DNA of 64,000 bases from Nectonema munidae (taxonomy: Eukaryota > Nematomorpha > Nectonematoida > Nectonematidae), in NCBI GenBank assembly GCA_030549495.1, contig JAUIRK010001013.1, forward strand, positions 331,142-395,141, given 5' to 3'. A model generated the notes under the pieces. The model made no database searches, had not been told where the DNA came from, and worked only from the letters and a program-made list of their open reading frames with translations. Positions 40,230 through 52,251 of the stretch are shown piece after piece. The position numbers were made by a program, and so were the translations under genes. The first letter of the stretch is position 1. The number at the start of each line of letters is the position of its first letter.

Positions 40230-40740
40230 ATAAAGAGCTAATTTTTTCAGTTGGGCTGTCATATGTCAATCAATTTTTTAACCAGGTTTGATTGATTTTT
40301 AAAAAAATAAACGTGACCATTGTATTCAGCATACCTGAAAACGGGTCTATATAAATAGAAAACTTTATATAACCATTTAAACTAAAAGTCTCTTTTTTTA
40401 GTTGAGCTGTCATATATCAAACAATTTTTTGACAGGTTTGGTTGATTTTTTAAAAAAAATAAATGTGACCATTGTGTTCAGCACACTTGAAAATGGGTAC
40501 ATATGTGTAAAAAAACTTTGTATAATCATTAAAACTAAAAGTTTCTTTTTTTAGTTGAGCTGTTAAATATCAATCAATTTTTGACAGGTTTGGTTGATTT
40601 TTTTTTAATAAACGTGGAGACACATGAAAATGGGTATATGATGTAAAAAGATTTGCATACTCATTTAATCAAAAGTTTTTTTTTAGTTGAGGTAAATATA
40701 ATAATTTTGACAAGTTTGATTGATTTAAAAAAAAAAAGAG
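40230..40740 (+). repeat. Tandem array B, about 155-bp unit
   Basis: Three full imperfect units plus a partial one. Anchors are TTAGTTGAGCTGTCATATAT, GACAGGTTTGGTTGATTTTT and TGAAAATGGGTACATATGTG. The later units shorten progressively. Confidence 0.82.
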
Positions 40741-43380
40741 AAATTCACGCCCCCAAAATTTTGTAAAAATTTACAATCATTCAAGAAAAACCGAGGGGGG
40801 GGGGGGCTATCACTGAGGAAATGAAAACAGGCTGTCACTAATAGAGTTAAAGATTAAATGGCTTAGAGATAGTATTTTAAAAAAATAATTAATCAAATAT
40901 AACATTTTTAAATTCAGAAAAAACTTTTTATAACAAAAGCAGCATCAAGTTTAAAAGGTTCCAAGTGATGAAATTATTTTCAAAAATATTTTGTTTATCA
41001 ATAATTTTGCAAAGGAGATTTTGGGACCCTATTTTAGATCTCCTAAAAGAAGAGACTGGGCCATGATCCATTAATTAAAGGAAGAAAGAATAAAGAGGAA
41101 AAAATAAGAGATAAAAAAATACCGAAAATAACGTAATTCAAGAAAGAAGGATCCGCAGATAAAAATAAGCCATAAAAAATTTTGGTCAATGAAGGTATAA
41201 AAAAAATATAGAAAATTATTTTTTAGTTTCTGGAAAGTGGTAGATATGGACCGTTAGTGGTCGATAACAGATCTTTAGTGGTTGATAAGCTACACAAACT
41301 TATCAAAATTGTGCTTTTTTTACTTTATAGTTGAAATAAATCTCCTTTTTCTTTTAAAACATAGCTTACTAAATATACTTACTAATATATATGTCATTCT
41401 AATCATGCGCACTGCACACTATCTGTATTTTATTCCAACTAATGTGATTATTTTTACTTCATATTTATTTTATGAATATCCTATATGATGTATTTCTATT
41501 TCATTGATGTAATATGGGTTTTATTCATATCAGCGGCTTGTAGGCCTTTTGAATTTTTTCCCAACTATAAATAAAGATTTAAATTTTCATATTAAAGAAA
41601 ATATGCAATGTCTTTCTTTTTAAATTCCTTATTAAATTCTTTTTTTATATGTTTAGTGGTGTATTCCAATTTTATTTTATCAATTAATAAATCTTCTTCT
41701 TCTTCTTCTTACGATATTGTATAGTATAGGAAATATGAAACATTTTTGGTTTGTATATTTTCTCTTAATTGTTGCAAATTGATTAATGTTTTTATGAAAC
41801 ATTTCTATATGAGGTAAGGGTCAATGTGAAAACAAATCTTCTATGAAAGGGTCGATGGGTAAAAAGTTTGCCGATCTATGATTTAGGCTAAATTTAAACT
41901 ATAGTGCCCCATTCAAATTAAAAATTCTAGCTTCACTTTAAAAACCATTTAAGAATTTAAATCTTTGCGGGAAATTAATATCTGTGTAGTTAATACTACA
42001 AATGAGTTATAAGAGAAAGAGAAAAAATGTATTTAATAACAAACAATGCAAACTATTCAAAAACAGTCGTTTGTATTAAAAAAACAAACAAATGTTTACA
42101 TAAGTTTTAAAAGTTCAGATTTTTACAATGGATACATGATATACATATGATATTGACATTTTTTATCATTTATAACTTCGACACTGTGATAAGTAAGCTA
42201 AAAGTGAAATTTCTTACAGACAAACCATCCCAGATTAAAGCAATGTTTTGATTTCTAAAAAGAAATAAAATAGTTTCTTACATCATTCTTAAAAAAGGTA
42301 ACGACCAATATAGTTACTCAAACAGAAATTTATATGAATTAAGGACGAATTACTTTCTTAATAATTGAGACTTCTGAGCATTTCAAACGATAGTAAATTT
42401 TATTAGCATTTTTCGGATTTCTTATATGATAGCAAAAAGAGTTAACTTCTCAAATACTTCAAAGAAGGTTGGAATAATTGAAATGGGTCTGCAGTATTTA
42501 ACGATATTTTTGTCATCTTTTATGGAAATGTGAATAACTTTATGGAGTTTAATATATTTGGAAAAGAATTTCTATAGAGACAGACATTAATAGAGTGAGA
42601 TAAACTCTAGATACAAAATGATCCTTTCTAATTGATCTTAGAGCACCTTTCTGTAGGACTTTAATTATATCTTTTCAAAAGGGTTACCAATTGACAATAC
42701 TATATTTCAGGTATGATAAAAACAGCTGTTTATATATCATAAGTTTAATATTTATAGGAAAGATATTCTTTGTACTATATAAAATCTCAATTAATCTATT
42801 CAGATTTAAGCTTAGTTTATCCACCTGCTCATTATACCTCAAATTACTAGTGAAAATTAACCTTTTTCTGTTTAACTACTTCTATACCCATTGATTTCAA
42901 AAATCATATTTCAGATTTCCGAGAAACCATCATACACTTGGATTTTTTTATTGATCAAAAATTTTTTTTCCTTGAACCATAAATATAGGGAGTTATGTTA
43001 GACAATTTAAATCTTTAATTACTTCTTTATGTGTTTTAATAGAAGATAGTGGTATGTAAGAGGATATAGTAAAAATTTGAAAATATTAAAATTAAAAGAA
43101 AATTTCATTGATATATATATTGAATAAAATAGATACAACGATAAAGTCTTGCTGAATTCCATATATAATTTTTAATAGGTATTATTTACTTTAACTTTCT
43201 GCATTCTATTTTGCAGATAAGAAAGAAGAAAATGCAAAGCATCTTTACCTATGTTTTTTTATATAATATTGTATAAGTGTTATATGTCAATTATTATTGA
43301 AAGCATTTGATAGATCAAAAAAATATCATCAAAAGATTTTTTTCTAATTAGCCGTCGTGGTGGGAAGAATTTCATTTTTG
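40741..43380. other. Intergenic sequence, no supported gene
   Basis: AT-rich. A TTC microsatellite lies at about 41692-41710. Small frames (41282-41488, 42691-42894) are hydrophobic by composition only. Confidence 0.5.
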
Positions 43381-44120
43381 TCTAAATGTCCAGAATTTGG
43401 TTTGGATTGTTAATAGGTTGAAAAAAAATGGAGGGTGAGGATTGGATGAGTTCTTGTTTAAGGTATTGAGTGTTAAATCTTAGTAGAGAGGTATAGGTTT
43501 CTAGGGAAAATGAGGTAACTGGGATGTAAGGAGTATTTGAAGGTACTTTTCTAACTAGCTTATTAACATAAGTGTATTCTAGAATGTTTGAGTGAGCTGG
43601 GCAGTGTACTTCAATGTAATTTGATAAATAGGTGAGTTTAGAAACAAGGATATATGTCAAGAATAGAAGATGTTTTGTTAGTCTGTAAAAAAGTGTAGTG
43701 TGTTGTAATGTCCTAAGGAGGACTAATTTTGACTTATGTAATCCCAAGCATCTAGTAGGCATTCACCACTGTATGTTTGAGAGAGAGATCAATGGCAGAC
43801 GTTTTGCGTAAAAAGGGAAAGGAGAAGAGCCTTTGAAGAGTGTAAATACAAAGGAAGATGAATTTCTTAATGAATTTCAACTAAAGTTCGAGCGGGTCGT
43901 AATTAGAAGTTTAGCGATGGATTTGATGAACAGGTGTGAAGAGAGAAAGGTAATAGTGATGAAGGGTGAAATAAAGGTAGTGGATTGATTTTGAATTGGA
44001 TGAGAATCTTGTTGAGTGGAGACGAAAATTATTCGAGTAAGGATTTGTATTAAGTTTGAAAAGGAGTAATTTGAGTGTTATGGAAATAGAAGGACTTAAG
44101 ATAGGAATTTGTCTCAATAC
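43381..44120 (-). mobile_element. R1-like non-LTR retrotransposon, RNase H region
   Basis: Frame 43762-43382 (minus) contains YIEVHCPAHSNILEYTYVNK and LVRKVPSNTPYIPVTSFS. This is the C-terminal part of an RNase H domain (W/C-P-A-H-S-N-I-x-x-N-E-x-A-D-K-L-A pattern, decayed) as in R1-clade ORF2. Further minus-strand frames up to about 44117 have the same T/S/I/P-rich composition. Fragmentary and inactive. Confidence 0.68.
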
Positions 44121-44985
44121 GTGTTATGATTTATTTTTTGGTAAAAGTTTGTTTGAGATCAAGTGTTAAAGGAAGGCAGTTCGTGAAGAATTCTAAGATT
44201 CAAGTCGGAGAAGTTTTGTTAGCTCTGGTCATTGTTATCAGGCAAAGACAGTGGATTTTATTTAGATAAGTGAGTGATGAGGGGTAATGATAGTTTAATG
44301 ATAGGCCCAATGAAAGAATGTCATTCTCAACCGTAGGTAGGATAATAGATTTATATATAAAAGAAGAGTGTTGAATACTTAGACTCCATTTATAAGATAT
44401 AATTTTATTAAAAGAGAAAAGAGTTGAAGATAGTTTGTGGTATAGGTTTTTGAAGTGGGACGACTATTTGATGTTTGATTGAAAGTTGAGTCCTAATTAT
44501 TTCAGGGAGGAAAATGGTTGGATGATGTTAATAGTTGAAGGTTAGTGAATATGTTCGTGTAAAGTGTATAAGGGGTGATTTTGCGGCGTTAAATTTTACT
44601 TTTAATGAATTGGCTGCAAAATTTATTGTGTTAAAATTTGTTGGATAACAAAGTTTTTGAGTTAAAAACACAAAACTGTGATTAACCATCTTAGCACAAT
44701 ACGAGCATATAGGCTTACGGTTGAAAGTGCTTTGATATTTCCAACCAACCAATTTAATATTTTCAATTTTTTTTAATTTTAGTAATGTTTTAATAAATTT
44801 AAGCAATGTCGTATGTTAAGCTAAATTTAGTAAATTTGTCTACTCAGTCTACTCTTCAGTAAAAATTTTTGCTTTCAAATCTATTTATAATACAGAAATT
44901 AAAAGTTTTTTAATTTGCCAACTATAGAAAATATTTCTTGACTTTTCGATATAACATTTTTAATAATTTAGAAAGCAGAATGAAA
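44121..44985. other. Possible continuation of retroelement fragment
   Basis: Strand-skewed composition (purine-rich top strand) continues to about 44560, as in the element above, but I recognise no motif. The 92-codon frame at 44528-44806 (minus) has a Cys pair (ICSYCAK) but no clear family. Confidence 0.35.
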
Positions 44986-44989
44986 ATAT

Positions 44990-45212
44990 TTTAAGGGTTA
45001 AAAAAATCCCCTTCCAAATTTAATTTTAAAAATCTTTGGGGTAAACTGGGGGGGGGGAAGAAAGGTTTTTTATAATCGGGATTATTCCCACTCCCCTTTT
45101 CTTTTCCTTTAAACTAAAAAGAGGGGATATTTTTTGAGGTTTATTACAAAAAAAAAAAAAAAAATGGGGTTTTTTTTTAACAAAACCCCCCCACCACCCA
45201 ATTTTTGTTTTT
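44990..45212. other. Homopolymer-run block, probable poor consensus
   Basis: Irregular runs of A, T, G and C (AAAAATCCCC, GGGGGGGGAAG, long A run, CCCCCCCACCACCC) with abrupt edges. Confidence 0.5.
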
Positions 45213-46717
45213 TTTTAGTTTTACCTTCTAGATCTGCTTATTTTAATTTATCATTGAAAACTAGACTAAGTTTTGAGAATTAAATTTATAATCATGAGAG
45301 GTAGTGCATCCTGTTTCGAGCAATTTCATCAACAAGCAAAACGAGACTTCGTTAAAAATGAATCAATCAAAATCTCATTCCCGTATTTTCATTTAAGAAA
45401 ATATAAAAATCCTGAAAGAAAATTAATAAATTAAGCTTTAATAAAATTTTTTGTGAAAGTTCTGTATTTAAATTTGTTCATAAATTTTTTATATCAAATT
45501 TTCCAACACGAACACTTATAATTTAAAATTGGCTTATCAAAGAAAAAAATTTACATCCTTTTTCTAAAGTCGTGAAATATTTTAGATGCCTAATAAACAT
45601 GTGTGTTCAGTTATTAGCAGTATCATAAAAGAAGATATATTGACATTTTTGACAGGGGCTGTCAATCTAGATTAATATTTCGGTTAATTTACATCTTTTT
45701 GCTTGGAATAATTCGACTCGGCGTGTTTTCAAATAAAGAATTACATATAAATACCAGTAAAGTATTTTGAATTTGGGGGTGTTATTTGCTTTTTAGCAAA
45801 ACACTGAAAAAATGTAATCAAATATAGTTTATCTCAAAAAATGGAATCTATATAAGAGAATATATTACCTCTAAGAGCATTATTGATTTTATGCGATATT
45901 TACTATCAAAAAGTCGTTCATCGATCAAAAGGGTTAAATCTCTGCACTAAGGGAAATATTGGTGAGCTTTAAAGATATGTATTTTCAACAGCTTAGTTTG
46001 ATTTTTTTTAATTGTATTTATTTTATTTGTTCAATAGTAAAATTTTTATAAAATCCATATGCAAAATGCAAATATGTTTTGATTCTAATCTGAAAAAAAT
46101 TGTACACAGTAAAAAAGATATTATATTTGTGTAAGGATCGATTCTAAATTTGAGATCATTCTTTTGGAAGAGGGTGATCCTTGTTGCAAAATATATGTTT
46201 ATGACTAGCCCTGTTTCGTACTGAATTTCTTACAATATACAAAAAAATCGAATTCCATTACTACGGCTTTTTGGTAAGTTTAATTTTTTGTTAGTTTTTC
46301 TTCTAAAACATTTTCATAATATTAAAATAGGATATTTACACTTGGTTTTCTTTTTTAACGAATAAAATTCTGTTAAGTTTTAAATCGAGATCTTATTTAT
46401 ATACAGCACAGGCTCACTCATTTCAAGTCGAATATTTTTTATTAATTTAGAAAATTTATTATAAAAGAATTTTGCACACTCAACTCCCAATCCAACCGTA
46501 AGTGCGGATACTACAGGAATTTATCAAGTTTTACCATGTTTGTAAATGTAATCGCTTCACTACCTTCTACCTTAAGAAGAGAACAAATTCATTCATATAT
46601 GATCGAGTCAAAGCAAAAACAAAATGGTGCTCCTTCATGTCCGCTATTATTTTTATACTCATCTATTAGAATTGAGTACATTCTCGATTCTTCTATTTCA
46701 TTTCTAGTCACTTGAAT
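45213..46717. other. Intergenic sequence, no gene seen
   Basis: AT-rich; nothing recognised. Confidence 0.5.
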
Positions 46718-46999
46718 CAGGAGTTCTCAAACGTTTTCTTACCTTCAAAATTTGAATAAAATTAATATAAATCTATGATTCAAAAAAACAACCACAACTT
46801 TTTCAACATTTGTAATGTCTGTAAGTTTTTGTTGCTGTTGAAATTAGTTCTGGACTATCTTGTTTCTCAAAATAAATATCTTCTATTTTATATCGAAAAT
46901 ATTGATTCTTTTCATTTAAAAAAATATGAAATAAACTTTTGAAAGGATTCGATTTTTTGCGTATAAAGTGACATTTTTATTGCATGATTCAGACCTTTG

Positions 47000-47805
47000 A
47001 AGTTATTTATTAAGTATATTGAGTTTATCAAATATATCTGATAAATAATAAATATCATTCTTTGCTTCTACTGGTTTTTGTGCAATCCTATTTTATTTAG
47101 AAAAGTTAAAAATGTGTCCCAAAGAGCAACGAAACGTTGCAAACAGTTACCTTTCCCAACCATCTTACTTCAGTGTGCAAAATGAGGCGTTTAAAGTCAT
47201 CGTCATTACTCTCACATAGTTGTTGAAAAAGTCTGTCTTTTAATCCATTTTTTGATTGAGTTAACATTTTTAGCTATAAGGTATGGGCGGTGCACAACAC
47301 AGTGAACAAAATTTTTCAAATAAGCCCTGAATCCTCGATATTTCCCAACCATAGAAGCAGCACCATCCGTTGCACATGCCACGATCTTTTTTTCTTCAAA
47401 ATAAATCTTCAGGGGATTGAAAATTGTTTCACCTTTGCCATCGCTTTTTAACTTTAAAGCAAACAAAAATTCTTGCCATAAATTACTATTATTGAGGAAA
47501 CTCACGAACGCCATCAGAACTGCAGAATTATCAGAAAGTGTTGATTCATTTATCTGAAGTGCGAATTCATTTTTTTTTAAGTTTTAAGATTAATTGATTT
47601 TCAACATCGACTGCCATTTCATCAATACGACGCGATACAGATGAAACATTTTATCTACTGTAATTCTTCTTTCAAACTCATCGCGCAATCTTTTAAAAAA
47701 ATCAAGTGTTTTGTTAATTTTATCTTGCGCAATTTCGAAATGCTTTTTTAGTTTGATTGGACGCATACTTTCATTTGATAAAGTTGTTTTACAAAGTAAG
47801 CACAT
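47000..47805 (-). pseudogene. hAT (ZBED/SCAND3-like) transposase fragment
   Basis: Frame 47805-47590 starts MCLLCKTTLSNESMRPIKLK with KHFEIA, the BED-like Cys-Cys...His segment. Frame 47514-47212 contains ACATDGAASMVGKYRGFRAY and HCVVHRPYLIAKN, the conserved catalytic-domain block (C-T-D-G-A-x-x-M, H-C-x-x-H-R). The region between is shifted. The C-terminal dimerisation domain is not clear, so it is dead. Confidence 0.82.
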
Positions 47806-48239
47806 GTAAGTGATTTATAAAAGCATAAGCGAGGTATTCTTCAGAATATTGTCTGCATTTTTTTATTTATGAGGGACATCTTATCTTAAAAAATAATTCA
47901 TATATAAAATAATATTTTAATTTGCTTTATTTGCATAATTTGCAAATAAAAAAATTTGAATTTTTATTCGATGAAATTAAGTTAAAAAAAAGTCAATTAA
48001 ATTTCGATAAAGTGAAGTTCTTTATATTAGTGTCTATTTCAGTGTATAAACCTTCAAATTATCAATAATTTTTTTATCCAAAACAGTTTTTAAATACAAA
48101 AATCTAGCAAATAAATATAACCTAATTTCAGTATTTTCAAACCTCAGAATTCATTTTTGTGTCAACAAAATGCACGAATAATAAGCATCGAAGTGAAAAT
48201 TGAGGTTGCCGAACATTAGGGGCATTTTGCTCATCATAA

Positions 48240-49324
48240 CGCTTTGCAGCAAAATAAACACATCATTCATCAAGCAAGTCAGCATGTGATATAAAAACAC
48301 AAGATAAGGATATTTAAAACACATGTAACTATAGTGTATACATTAGAGGTATATAGTATATACTCATCATGCACGATTCCAGCAACTTATTTCTCAACAT
48401 GTGGACACTATAAGTTTATTAATGCGAGTGATATCATTAAGGCCTCACTTATTACTTAGTTATTTTTAGTTCAACAACAAAGTTCTTTTGCGTGCAATTT
48501 TTTAATAACTTTTTAGCTTGTTATAATGCTGTTTATTGATGGTTTTTATTATTATGAAAAAGGAAGTTGTAAGCAATTTATATTTTTAGCAATTTAAATA
48601 ATAATTCAACTTTTAGCTAGTGAAACTAAGAGGTTTATATGCACTCTGCATAATAGTAAAAAGTGTAAAGGTCAGTAATTTTTTTTATTTATATTTTTAA
48701 TTTCATATTTGATTGTGTTTTTAGGATTAATAATTTATAAAAAAGGCTTTACTGGTAACTATAACGAAATTAAACGTAAAGTACCACACAATCACAGCAA
48801 TTCTTTTTCAATTAAAAAAATGACGATGAGTATGATTAAAAAAGATGCTTCAGAAAAATCTTTCTCTCCAACATCTAAAATTTATAGGTTTTATTTTTTT
48901 GAATCATTTAATAAAACTATATAGCTATGATTAAAGGGATCATATTTCACAACTTAATCAAGAAAAATTGGAATGCTTTTTCTGAAGAAGATTGAAGAAG
49001 AAGCAAAAAAAGTGAAGATAATTTTTACGAAGAATATAATAACGAAAGGAATGTACTTAATTTTCTTAAAAAAGTTTCTGGTTATATCTCAAAATCAAAA
49101 AAACTGGCTATCAGCGGGAGCACGATTGAAGATATAAATTTTAATCAAATAAATAATAATAATAATATTTTGTATTCAATTTCTCATTTAGTTGAACAAT
49201 AATTTTTTTATATAATATCTTGTTTATGTGGAATAAATACTTAGTTTTAAATATTCTTATCTTGTGTTTTTATATCACATGCTGACTTGCTTGATGAATG
49301 ATGTGTTTATTTTGCTGCAAAGTG
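48240..49324. mobile_element. TIR DNA element of unknown class, nested in hAT
   Basis: Inverted ends of about 80 bp (48240-48321 and 49244-49324) are almost identical and start C(G/A)CTTTGCAGCAAAATAAAC. TAA flanks both sides (48237-48239 and 49325-49327), which suggests a 3-bp target duplication. The interior carries plus-strand coding-like pieces. The superfamily is not identified; a TWA target would fit Harbinger but no Harbinger transposase is seen. Confidence 0.72.
48709..49201 (+). pseudogene. Unidentified coding remnant inside the TIR element
   Basis: Frame 48709-48924 reads SNSFSIKKMTMSMIKKDASE with SFSPTSKIYR; another frame around 49000-49201 reads EDNFYEEYNNERNVLNFLKK and YISKSKKLAISGSTIEDINF before a stop. 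Lys/Ser/Asn-rich, no motif I can assign. They may be the ends of a transposase whose centre is lost, or chance. Confidence 0.3.
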
Positions 49325-49877
49325 TAATTGAAAGTGCGAGAAAAACGAGTATTACTTCAACAAAAGACTAAATTAATTGAGATGATATAAACTTTATGCG
49401 CTTCAAAATAGTTCAGTAGAGAGAAGTTGCAATATGTGTGAAAAAATACTATTTTTGTATAACTATAGAAAATCAATAAATGCTTTTAGACAGAAGAATA
49501 AGGCAAGAGATCTCACAGAATCGCACTACGTCTTCATTCAACACTGTAACAATAAATCAATGAAATCATATGACAGAATAGTACGCTTTACTAGTACGCA
49601 CACAAACACACACACTCTCTCTTTCTTTCTCACACATGAAACAAATACATTTCATGTTGTTGAACGATTTTATTTACAACATGCTGATATATCAACAAAC
49701 GCCTATTCTGTCCATTATAAACCCAAAGAATATGAAACTCATTCAATAAACTAATTAAATTTGACTTCCACGTATACCTATAGAATTTTCACTTGTGACA
49801 CTCTTTAAATTTCCTGTAGCTCCCCAAAAATTTTCTGTGGCTCTCTGGGGGCCATATGGCCCCGTTGAGAAACACTG

Positions 49878-50299
49878 ACCTAAATTACGCTTTCCGCAAA
49901 TTCTTCGAATGATCGTGAATACAAATAATTTGGAGATTTATAGCTTTTCATAAATTCATCATGCATTTCTCTGTTTAGCTATCGTGAGCTTGATAAATTC
50001 ATCAATTTACCACAGTTCAATGAGTTAGCAGTTTCATTATGCCAGCGATAAGACATTTGAAAATCAGGAAGTGGTATGATTTTTTAAGAAAATAGACTTG
50101 CAAACAGGATCTAAAATTGAACAAATAGAACAGGTTACCTCAGATTTTTTTCGTTTGAGACTTTCTCACTTGGACATGGAGAGACAGTGATTACTACTCT
50201 TTGCATGTAATGAATCCTTATTCCTCATTATTTCTTTTTATCTGTATTGAAACAAATGTCTTATAGTACTGAAACAACTCCATGCGTACCAAAAACCTT
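49878..50299. other. Intergenic sequence, no gene seen
   Basis: AT-rich; nothing recognised. Confidence 0.5.
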
Positions 50300-51258
50300 A
50301 TAGTTAGATATGCTATAATCTAACTAAGGCAACGTTTTTATACCAAGACGCTAAAAGCGATGTCTTTTGTAAATCTCTGGGAAACAGTTCTTCGTTGAGC
50401 CGATTCAGTATTTGGTGTTCGAAGGTTCAATATGTCTGTCTTCCTAAGACCGTATGAAAGGGTTGTATTAGAAGACTAATTGGTAATACGATCAGACCTC
50501 TTTTATCCGACACTCGATTATTCAACAACTTCGCTATCCGATATAACGTTGGCTAACTAATTTTCCCAATGTTTTCAAGCCAAATGCTATCACTCCTCTC
50601 TGCATACTTTGTTAATTCGACGGACCAATTATGCAATTGTATTTTTTATGACACGCGCATTTTAACGCTAAAAAATATTTTTTTATACGTAAAAAAGACA
50701 ATGGGTTATATACAACCTTAGCATAAAAATTGAAAAGGACAAAAATAAAACAATTTTGAAGGTTAGCTATAAATTACAGGCAAAGTATTATTTTACCTGG
50801 AAAAGTTAAACAAAAATCTAAGAAAAAAAAAGCGAATTATCTTAATTCTCAAAATTTTATTACATTTAACCTAAATGCTCCAAAATATTTAATGTCTGAA
50901 AACATTGCCTTTTAAAAATCACAAATTAAAAAAAGCTCATGGCGCTATACGACATCATGTCTTATCTAGTGTTAAATGGCAGTGAAAAATAATTGAAACA
51001 ATTATGACAGCAAAAGATTATACAAATATCCACACAGCTATCAAGAGAGAGAAAAATCTGACAAGAAGAAATCATCTCTCGAACACCGTATACAACAGAA
51101 GACACCCCACAGAGTGATGATGATGAAACCACATAACCCCTACCACTTATTCAGCAACAACTAGACATGGACTTTTCGGCGCCTTACAGTTCATCAAGAG
51201 CGATACTCAGTCATATGCTTGTCACTACAACAGCATATCTTTGCTAAGGGACATAAAT
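50300..51258. repeat. Dispersed repeat, longest family copy C
   Basis: The first part (50305-50650) matches 31949-32310. The second part (about 50500-51255) matches 5491-6015. This copy therefore links the two partial ones into one family about 950 bp long. No transposase or RT motif is visible. Confidence 0.68.
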
Positions 51259-52251
51259 ATATTACGTAGCGTGAAATTATTGACATTTAAACTCCCTCAT
51301 CCACCCTTATGACCCATATGTAACACATCCATGACCTCCTTCTACTTCAACAAACTCTTGATTTGATATCACCCCTCCCCTTCTCTCTTCAGACTTCAAT
51401 TTTTATGTCTAATGGCGAGGCGTAGAGTGGTCTATTAATAACAAATGATTCACAATTTTCTTCTTAAACCCTTGAATTACGTTTTGGCAATAATAATCGG
51501 TTGGCATTCTTAACCCTTTACAGATGAAACTGAGAATAGTAAAATTTTCATTGTTAAATTTTTTATATTCCCCTATTAGGATAAATGAATGGAAAAAAAT
51601 ATTGTGTTTAATTTCATTCCTAAGCTCATATTAACAAAAAAACTGAAGGAAAGTGTAAAAACATGCTATAAATTTGAATTCTAGAATAAAAGACTTTGTA
51701 AAAATTATATTTAGCAAATATAATCCACACTTTTATTCTAACTTGTGTATTTTTTTTATATTAACTTAACTCTTCTGTTACAGTAATCAATAGGGATAAC
51801 CTCCGCTTTAACTTATGGAAAATACTTTCTCATATAGTTATGTACTATAAAAAGTATTAGCCCAGATGGAAAATTTTTAAACTTTTTTTCAAATTTCTCA
51901 ATACATTTCCGCCTCTGATCAGATTCGGATTGATTATTATAAATTAATTTAAAAAAAATTAATTTTAAATATTCTTTGTAAGACCTAGCCTTAAAAACAA
52001 GAAAACTAAATCTACTCACAAGCCAAACAAGTCTTCTAAATAATATAAATAAAGATATAGAATTGAAAGAATTCAGAATTATTTTGAGAAGGATTAGCGA
52101 AAGCTTTTCCGTCCTACCTCTCCCTTGAAATCACATTGGGATGAGGGGTATCGCCCACGATATGACGATAATACTGGATACTAGTAATTGTATGTAATAT
52201 TTATCTAATTAAATGTTTATTTGATATAATTAGATTTAAACCTTTACTCAG
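51259..52251. other. Sequence upstream of CSN5, possible intron
   Basis: Probably holds the first CSN5 intron and, unless it lies further upstream, the missing 5' exon, which I could not find. The 68-codon minus frame at 51813-52019 is not recognised. Confidence 0.4.

Larger units (their letters stand above)
46718..49877 (-). mobile_element. hAT transposon (ZBED type) with nested TIR element
   Basis: Left end CAGGAGTTCTCAAAC and right end GTTTGAGAA-like (inward CAGTGTTTCTCAACG), the usual CAGNGNTTCTCAA ends of ZBED-related hAT elements. Flanking 8-mers ACTTGAAT and ACCTAAAT match at 6 of 8. Transposase remnants lie on the minus strand in the left half; the right half is interrupted by another element at 48240-49324. 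Confidence 0.75.

Noticed and set aside
38400..40740. CRISPR-like array
   Set aside because: Units of about 150 bp are adjacent, diverged and without unique spacers; the genome is eukaryotic.
49434..49754. 106-codon plus-strand frame as a gene
   Set aside because: Thr/His/Asn-rich, includes a CACACA/CTCTCT simple repeat, lies inside the ZBED-type hAT and shows no domain.
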